Assembly (NCBI GenBank): GCA_011524785.1
Contig: WTJQ01000526.1
Span: forward strand, 1-7,157
DNA length: 7,157 nucleotides
Direction of reading: 5' to 3'
Source: Planctomycetota bacterium
GTDB taxonomy: Bacteria; Planctomycetota; UBA1135; GCA-002686595
Under the pieces are notes generated by a model. It saw only the letters and a list, made by a program, of their open reading frames with translations, searched no databases and had not been told where the DNA came from. Within the stretch, counting starts at the first letter, position 1, and each line of letters begins with the position of its first letter. The position numbers and the translations under genes were made by a program. Positions 1 through 5,900 of this stretch are shown in pieces.

Positions 1-1098
1 GTTGTGCACGAGCACGAGCCCCTCCCGCAGGGGCATGCCCACGGAGTTGGCGAACTCGAGCGGCGCCGCTCCGGTCCCGCCCTCTCCACCATCGACCGTG
101 ATGAAGTCGGGGCCGCCCCCGGTCGCCAGCATGGCCTTGCCCAGCGCGAGGACCTCGGTCGCATCGCCAACACACAGCTTGATGCCGATCGGCTTCCCGC
201 CAGACAGGTCACGGAGGCGGTCGACCCACTCGCACAGCTCGCGAGGTGTGCGGAAGGCGGAGTGCGCCGGCGGCGAGTGCACGTCCTTGCCGAGCGGGAC
301 CCCGCGGATCTCCGCGATCTCACGCGTCACCTTGCGCGCAGGGAGGATGCCCCCATGGCCCGGCTTCGCGCCCTGGCTCAGCTTGACCTCCACCATCCTC
401 ACCTCGGGCCGTCCCGCCTGCCTGGCGAAGGCCTCCGGGTCGAAGCCCCCATCGGAGCGCCTGCAGCCGAAGTAGCCCGTTCCCAGCTGCCACACGAGGT
501 CCGCGCCGGCACGCAGGTGGTAGGGCGAGATCCCCCCCTCTCCCGTGTTGTGGAAGCAGCCGGCCTCGCGCGCGCCGTGCCCCATGGCGAGCACGGCGTT
601 CGCGCTGAGGCTCCCGTAGCTCATGGCCGAGACGTTCAGCAGGGCGGCCTCGTAGGGTGCCGAGCAGCGCGGACCGCCGATCCTCACGCGCGGCGCCTCC
701 TGCCCGTGGAGGTCGAGGGCCAGGATCGAGTGGCTGACCCACTCGTACCCCTCGGCGTACACGTCCTCCTGTGTCCCGAAGGGCACGGTGTCGAGGACGC
801 CCTTGGCGCGCTGGTACACGACACTCCGCAGCTCGCGGTTGAAGGGCGTCCCGTCCGTGTTCGACTCGATGAAGTACTGGTTGATCTCGGGTCGGATCGC
901 CTCCAGCAGGTAGCGGAAGTGCCCGATCACCGGGAAGTTCCGCAGCACCGCGCGCCGGCGCTGCGTCACGTCCGCGACCCCGAGGAGCCCTAGACCCACC
1001 AGCAGACCGAAGGGGACCCAGAAGACGGGGAACCGCGTCGCCGTGAACGCGCAGAGCGCGAGCAGCGCCGCCAGGGCGAGGAAGATACGCGTGCGCAT
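1..1098 (-). CDS. FMN-binding glutamate synthase-like protein, membrane-anchored (partial, C-terminus outside window)
   Basis: The 366 visible codons encode the FMN-domain family of glutamate synthase (COG0069, GltB central/FMN-domain type). No N-terminal glutaminase (class II amidotransferase) domain is present, so this is the stand-alone type (as in Bacillus YerD), whose physiological reaction is not settled; glutamate synthesis is only a family-based guess. Residues 4-19 and 24-42 are two hydrophobic segments, followed by a basic stretch (QRRRAVLR), so the protein is probably anchored in the inner membrane with the enzyme domain cytosolic. Family motifs: AMSYGS (158-163), NTGEGG (184-189), KLSQGAKPGHGG (239-250, the GltS 'QGAKPGEGG' equivalent) and DGGEGGTGAAP (336-346, the 'DGGTGASP' FMN/substrate loop). 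The region of the GltS 3Fe-4S cysteines would lie beyond the window edge. The start is fixed: the codon before ATG 1098 is ACC and the one before that is the ribonuclease TGA, in the same frame. No Shine-Dalgarno is visible, so translation probably depends on coupling to the ribonuclease gene. Confidence 0.93.
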   Translation of the reverse strand, partial: MRTRIFLALAALLALCAFTATRFPVFWVPFGLLVGLGLLGVADVTQRRRAVLRNFPVIGHFRYLLEAIRPEINQYFIESNTDGTPFNRELRSVVYQRAKGVLDTVPFGTQEDVYAEGYEWVSHSILALDLHGQEAPRVRIGGPRCSAPYEAALLNVSAMSYGSLSANAVLAMGHGAREAGCFHNTGEGGISPYHLRAGADLVWQLGTGYFGCRRSDGGFDPEAFARQAGRPEVRMVEVKLSQGAKPGHGGILPARKVTREIAEIRGVPLGKDVHSPPAHSAFRTPRELCEWVDRLRDLSGGKPIGIKLCVGDATEVLALGKAMLATGGGPDFITVDGGEGGTGAAPLEFANSVGMPLREGLVLVHN

Positions 1099-1101
1099 GG
1101 T

Positions 1102-2898
1102 TCAGGAGGCCAGCTCGAGGAGGACCTGGAGGCGAATGAAGTCGACGTCCTTGACGCGCACCCGGATCGAGTAGCCCTCGGTGAAGGAGAGCACGCGCTT
1201 CCCGACCCGCACGGTCAGGGTGGCGCCCTCGACCTTCGGTCGCTGCCCCATGCTCCGTGCGGGGAGGAAGCCCCCCACGTTGAAGTCCGTCAGGTGGACC
1301 TCGAGGCCACCTCGCGAGACGCGAACCACGCGAGCCTCCAGCGTCTCGCCGGTGTGTGGCTCCATGAACTGGCAGACCTTGAGGTCCTTGACCGCCGTCT
1401 CGGCCATCTCGGCCGTCTCGGCCTGGAAGCTGGCGTGCGCTGCGGTTTGGTTCAGGTCCTCGAGCAGGGCCTCCGTGGAGAGCTCCTTTCGGGCCTCGTC
1501 CTCGCCCGACTGCACCTCGTGGAGCCAGCGATGGACCATCAGGTCGGGGTAGCGGCGGATCGGGCTCGTGAAGTGCAGGTACGCCTCGCGGGCGAGGCCG
1601 AAGTGGGTCGCCACGTCCTCGTGGTCCTTCACCTCGTAGATCGCGCGCTCCACGAGCCCCATGATGCGACCGATGAGCGCCTCGGCGTTGGGTCGCCTGC
1701 GCGCCTGCCGAATGAGGCGGCCCACGTCTCGTCCCGTCAGCCGCTCCTTGTCGGGGACCCGGATGCCGTGCTCGAGGAGCATCTCCGCGACCGCCGCGAT
1801 CTCGTCGGGGTCCTTCTCCGGGTGGACGCGGTAGATGGTGGGGAGCCCACGCTCGCGGAAGAAGTCCCCCACGGCCTGGTTGGCCGCGAGGGCCGTCTCC
1901 TCGATCAGCGTCATGCTGAAGACCTTCTCCGCATCGACGATCCGCTCGACCTCGCCCTCCTGGTCGAAGACGAACTTCCTCTCGCTCGACTGGATGCGCA
2001 GGCTCCCCTTGGCGTCCCGGAGCGACTGCTGCCGCCGGGTCCAGGCGGCGAACGCCTCGAGAGACGTCCGCAGGGGCTCGAGGCCCTCCGCGACCTCTCT
2101 CCCATCGAGCAGCGCCTGCACCTCCTTGTAGGTGCAGCGTCGGACGGACCGCAGGACCGACTTGCCGCAGCGGAACGACTCGCGCTCGCCAGCGGCGTCG
2201 AAGACCATGTGCACGGAGTAGGCGAGGCGGTCGCGGCCCTCGACCAGGGAGCAGAGCCCGTTCGAGAGCTCCTCGGGGAGCATGGGGACGACCTGATCGG
2301 GGAGGTAGACGCTGGTGCCCCGCGCCAGGGCCTCGTCGTCCAGCACCGTGCCCGAGCGCACGTAGTGGCCCACGTCGGCGATGTGAACCCCGATCTCGAC
2401 CCGCCCGTCGCCCAGCTCGCGGATGGAGATGGCGTCGTCGTGGTCCTTCGCGTCGTCGCCATCGATCGTGTAGACGAGCTGACCACGGAGGTCCTCGCGG
2501 CCCTCCATGTCCTCCTCGGACGGATCGTCCGGGAGGCCCTCCACCTCCGCGAGCACGTCCGCGAGGAAGACCGTGCGGATCCGGAAGGAGCGCAGCAGCT
2601 CCAGCTCGTCCGCCCCCTCCTCGCGATAGCAGGTGGGCCCCTTCACCATCGGGCCGTCCGCCCGTGGTCGCCGCCCGATCCGTGCCCGAGCGTCGCTGTC
2701 GGGATCCGGCAGGCCCTCGAGCTGCGCGTCATCGACCTCGACCTGGCCGTCCTCGTCCGTCAGGCTCCAGCCACGCCCCTCCGGCTCCTCCGGCTGAGCG
2801 GGCTCGTGGCCCTGGGCCTTGAACAGGTCCTTGAAGCTCCCGAAGGAGCCGCCTCCCTGGCCGCCACTGCCCCGATCGTTGCCGCGCCCCTTTCCCAT
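1102..2898 (-). CDS. rnr: RNB-family 3'-5' exoribonuclease (RNase R/RNase II type) lacking cold-shock domains
   Basis: A 598-residue cytosolic exoribonuclease that should degrade RNA processively from the 3' end. The RNB domain covers about residues 137-460. Its metal-binding aspartates are intact: TIDGDDAKDHDDA gives D146, D152, D154 and D155, spaced like D272/D278/D280/D281 of E. coli RNase R. SVYLPDQVVPMLPEELSNG (196-214) holds the product-clamping tyrosine (Y198, equivalent to RNase R Y324). LRSVRRCTY (249-257), YRVHPEKDP (356-364) and HFTSPIRRYPD (442-452) are further family motifs. A C-terminal S1 RNA-binding domain spans about 513-598, with no lysine-rich tail. Length is below E. coli RNase R (813) and RNase II (644) because the two N-terminal cold-shock OB folds are missing. 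Residues 1-30 are Gly-rich and basic, 33-72 acidic, and 95-138 match the linker that precedes RNB. An in-frame TAG (2910-2908) four codons upstream, with no start codon between, makes ATG 2898 the earliest possible start. No clear Shine-Dalgarno. The 'rnr' symbol rests on motif similarity; an RNase II-like role is possible. Confidence 0.95.
   Translation of the reverse strand: MGKGRGNDRGSGGQGGGSFGSFKDLFKAQGHEPAQPEEPEGRGWSLTDEDGQVEVDDAQLEGLPDPDSDARARIGRRPRADGPMVKGPTCYREEGADELELLRSFRIRTVFLADVLAEVEGLPDDPSEEDMEGREDLRGQLVYTIDGDDAKDHDDAISIRELGDGRVEIGVHIADVGHYVRSGTVLDDEALARGTSVYLPDQVVPMLPEELSNGLCSLVEGRDRLAYSVHMVFDAAGERESFRCGKSVLRSVRRCTYKEVQALLDGREVAEGLEPLRTSLEAFAAWTRRQQSLRDAKGSLRIQSSERKFVFDQEGEVERIVDAEKVFSMTLIEETALAANQAVGDFFRERGLPTIYRVHPEKDPDEIAAVAEMLLEHGIRVPDKERLTGRDVGRLIRQARRRPNAEALIGRIMGLVERAIYEVKDHEDVATHFGLAREAYLHFTSPIRRYPDLMVHRWLHEVQSGEDEARKELSTEALLEDLNQTAAHASFQAETAEMAETAVKDLKVCQFMEPHTGETLEARVVRVSRGGLEVHLTDFNVGGFLPARSMGQRPKVEGATLTVRVGKRVLSFTEGYSIRVRVKDVDFIRLQVLLELAS
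1397..1423 (-). repeat. Three tandem 9-base units inside the ribonuclease gene
   Basis: On the plus strand three consecutive 9-base units read gtctcggcc, atctcggcc, gtctcggcc. On the minus strand they overlap the codons for the AETAEMAETA segment (residues 493-502) in the helix before the S1 domain. Because the period is nine bases, copy-number change would keep the frame. The segment coincides with loss of the conserved arginines normally found in this helix. Confidence 0.7.
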
Positions 2899-2942
2899 GG
2901 ATCGAGCCTAGCGCCCAGATCGCGGACGCCGCCAGCCCGGGC
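2899..2942. other. 44-base spacer between the giant-protein gene and the ribonuclease gene
   Basis: Very GC-rich spacer. It holds an in-frame TAG (2910-2908) that bounds the ribonuclease start. A perfect 10-base palindrome (agcccgggct, 2934-2943) overlaps the upstream stop codon, and a 5-bp inverted pair ccagc/gctgg lies at 2932-2936 and 2948-2952. No U-tract follows on the minus strand, so I do not call an intrinsic terminator. I see no AT-rich -10-like element and no GGAGG ribosome site before ATG 2898. Read-through transcription from the upstream gene is the simplest reading. Confidence 0.5.
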
Positions 2943-5900
2943 TCAGCGCTGGAGGACCTCGACCGCGTCGGAGGCGCTGAAGCCCGCGACGACCCCGCCC
3001 CCGACCACCCAGATCCGGTCCCCGTCCCGCACGGGATCGATCCCGTGGCGCGGAGTCGGCAGGGGCGCATCCAGCGCCCAGCGGTCCTCCACCGGGTCGT
3101 AGGTCTGAACGTCCTCGAACACCGCGCCGCCGGAGGTCTCGCCCCCCAGGACCCAGAACCGCCCGCTGTGGAAGACGGCCCGGCCGGTCCCCCCGCGAGG
3201 AAGAGGCATGGGGCTCAGGCCCGACAGGGGCTGGTCACTGTCCAGCCACTGGAGCGTGAGCGGATCGAAGCGCTGGACGTTGTCGAAGCCCGGCTGGGGC
3301 CAGTTCCCGCCCTGACGGCCGCCGAACACGAAGAGGTAGCGGCCATCCGTCGCCGAGGCGGCGTGGTTCACGCCGGTCGGCATGGGAGGCAGGCTCGCGT
3401 CCCACTGGTCCAGCACGGGGTCGTAGGCCGCCAGGTTGGCCACGGTCGAGCTGCCCACGATCCCGCCGCAGACATAGACCAACCCGTCGATGACCGCGCT
3501 GGAGCACGAGCCACCGCTCCAGGGCATGTCAGCGCCCAGGCTCCAGGTGTCCGTGGCCGGGTCGTAGATCTGGACCTTGCCGTAGCCCGCACCGAGTCCG
3601 CCGATCAGGAGGAGCCTCCCGTCCACGACCTGGGCCGCGTGATGGGACCCGGTGTAGGGACGAGTCGCCAGCGTGTCGTCCCAGGTCCCGGTGGCCAGGT
3701 CCAGGGCGTAGGTCTTGCTGGACCCCTCCCCGACCACGAACAAACGGCCATCGATGACTGCGGTGCTCACCTCGCCGAGCGCGTCAGGGAGCGGCGCGCC
3801 CGTGGACCAGCGCCCTCGGGCCTCGCCCTTGCCGTCCGGGAGCCAGAGGAAGGCGTCCGCGAGAACGCTGCTCGCAGTGCCCACCCGCACCTCGATGTCG
3901 ACCAGCTCGCCCGAGGGAACGGCAGGCCCCACCGGCAGGGTGCCGACGATGCGAGTCGCCGTGACGCTCTGCAGCTGGGCGGGCAAGCCGCCAATCAGGA
4001 CGAGCGTGTTGCTCAGGTCGCCGAAGCTGCGTCCCCCGAGGACGAAGCGGCCGCCGCCCGCGCGAGGAGCACGCCACGGATGCACGTCCCAGAGCTGGAG
4101 GGGGCCGGTGAGCCCACTCGCCGGGACCATCACGCGGACCTTGCTGTTCGAGTAGTCGGCGTTGATGAGGGCCCCGCCGGGACCGGTCACCACGTCGAGC
4201 CCCGCGAGGGTCGGCGTCAGCTGCGTGACGGAGAGGGCCTCACGGCCGTCCTCGGAGAGATCGATCCACCGCAGGGGGGCGTTCCACTTCTGCGAGATCA
4301 GGTCCCCGCGGAGCTGCCCCCCGAAGGCCGCGGAGCGGTACTCGACCAGGCCGTCCGCGGAGGAGTCCAGCAGGGTCAGCGGCGCCGTGTGGGCCTGGCC
4401 CAGATCGGGCTGCCAGGGAGCGTGGTAGACGTTCTCCCACGGATTCCAGCGCCCGCGGCTGCGGTTGGGGTGACCGTAGTAGCGTCCGGCCTCGAGCAGC
4501 ACCAACTCGTCGGGCTCCTGCGGATGCAGCGTGCCCTGGCTCGCCGCCCCCGTGGACGGCGGCCCATATCCGAGGTTCGGACCGTTGTCCGTGGCATACC
4601 AGGTGCCACGCGTGCTCAGGGCCAGGTCGTAGGAGTTACGCAGCCCGGTGGCCAGCACCTCGATCTGGCCAGCCACCTGGTCCACCTCCTCACCATCGAC
4701 CTGGTCGATGCTCGGGGCGCCCGTGTCCGAGAACGCGTAGGCGACCGCACCATCGAAGCCCGGGCGCATGGTGAAGGCGCGCAGGATCGCCCCGGAGAGC
4801 GGCGACTCCGGGAGGTCCCCGATCAGCGGCCACTTGACCCCCGCGTTCGTGTTGCCCCCCACGCAGATCAGCAGGTTCCCGTCGTGGTCGAACTCGAGCC
4901 CGTTGATGCCGTGGTCGTGGTTCGAGACTGGCAGTCCGGTGACGAGCACCTGGGGGGTGTCGAACAGCGGCCCTTCGACCGTGCTGATCTGGCCCGTGTA
5001 GGGGGACGGTCCGGAGAAGGAGCCTCCTCCGTTGATGTAGTGCTCCCCGTGCGCGAGGTACACGCGGACCGGCTCGCCCGCCCGCCAGTCGTAGGGGTCG
5101 AACGCGATGCCGAGCACATCCGAGTTCTGGAGGGCCGAGACGCCGGGGTAGGTCACCTTCGAGACCAGGTTCCAGTCCTCGTCGAAGGTGATCGCCTCGA
5201 GCTGGCCCGTCACCTTGCCGACCCAGAGACGACCATCGGGACCCCAGGCCGCGGTGCTGGCGAGGTAGCTGAAGACCTCCTTGTCCTCGAGGTGCTCGAA
5301 GGTGATCGGGATCGGGCCGCTGGGCGAGTACTCGAAGGCGACGGCATTGCTCATGCCGTAAGGGGTCTCGACCTGGACCGAGATCACCCCGGTTCCCGGA
5401 GGCGAGGTGTAGAGCAGACGCTCGGAGGACCAGGCCTCGAGCTCGTCCCCCGGCACTTGGAGCGCCCCCCAGTGGAGCGTCAGCTCCGAGCGCGGGAAGT
5501 AGCCGAAGCCGTCGATGAGGATCGCGTTGCCCCCGGTCTCGACCCCGAGGGTCGGCATCGAGTGGATCACCGGCGGCACGCCGAGCTCGTCGTGCGTGAG
5601 GTCCTGCCAGAAGTCGCTGTCCACCACCCCGTCGATGGCGACCGTGACCGTCGCGGGAAGGTCGTCGACCGACTCCGCCGCGAAGCGCGCCTCCAGCGCG
5701 TAGGTGCCAGGGCTCAGGACCACCGGACCCGAGACCGGTGCGCCATCGAGGAGGAAGCGGCGGTCGGTGCCCCCCTGCAGGAGGAACTGATAGGTCGCCT
5801 GTGAGGGGACCTCGAAGCCAGCCCGCAGGACGGCCATCACGTCCGAGCTGGACCCCGACTGGCCAATGTTGCCCTGCATCGAGGTCACGCGCAGCCGCTG

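Noticed and set aside
4..993. 329-codon open frame on the plus strand
   Set aside because: It is in register antisense to the glutamate synthase-like gene, which carries the full family motif series and runs off the window.
2932..2952. Inverted repeat as an intrinsic terminator after the giant gene
   Set aside because: The stem is only 5 bp (or a short palindrome), it overlaps the stop codon, and no T-run follows on the minus strand. GC-rich DNA yields such pairings by chance.
1294..3102. 602-codon open frame on the plus strand
   Set aside because: It is in register antisense to the ribonuclease, whose motifs are unmistakable. Its C-terminal part merely runs on over the spacer and the end of the next gene.
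3045..5804. 919-codon open frame on the plus strand
   Set aside because: It lies in codon register opposite the giant minus-strand gene. It has no domain pattern and an Arg/Val/Asp/Gly/His-biased composition, and it is explained by the rarity of TTA/CTA/TCA codons in the sense gene.
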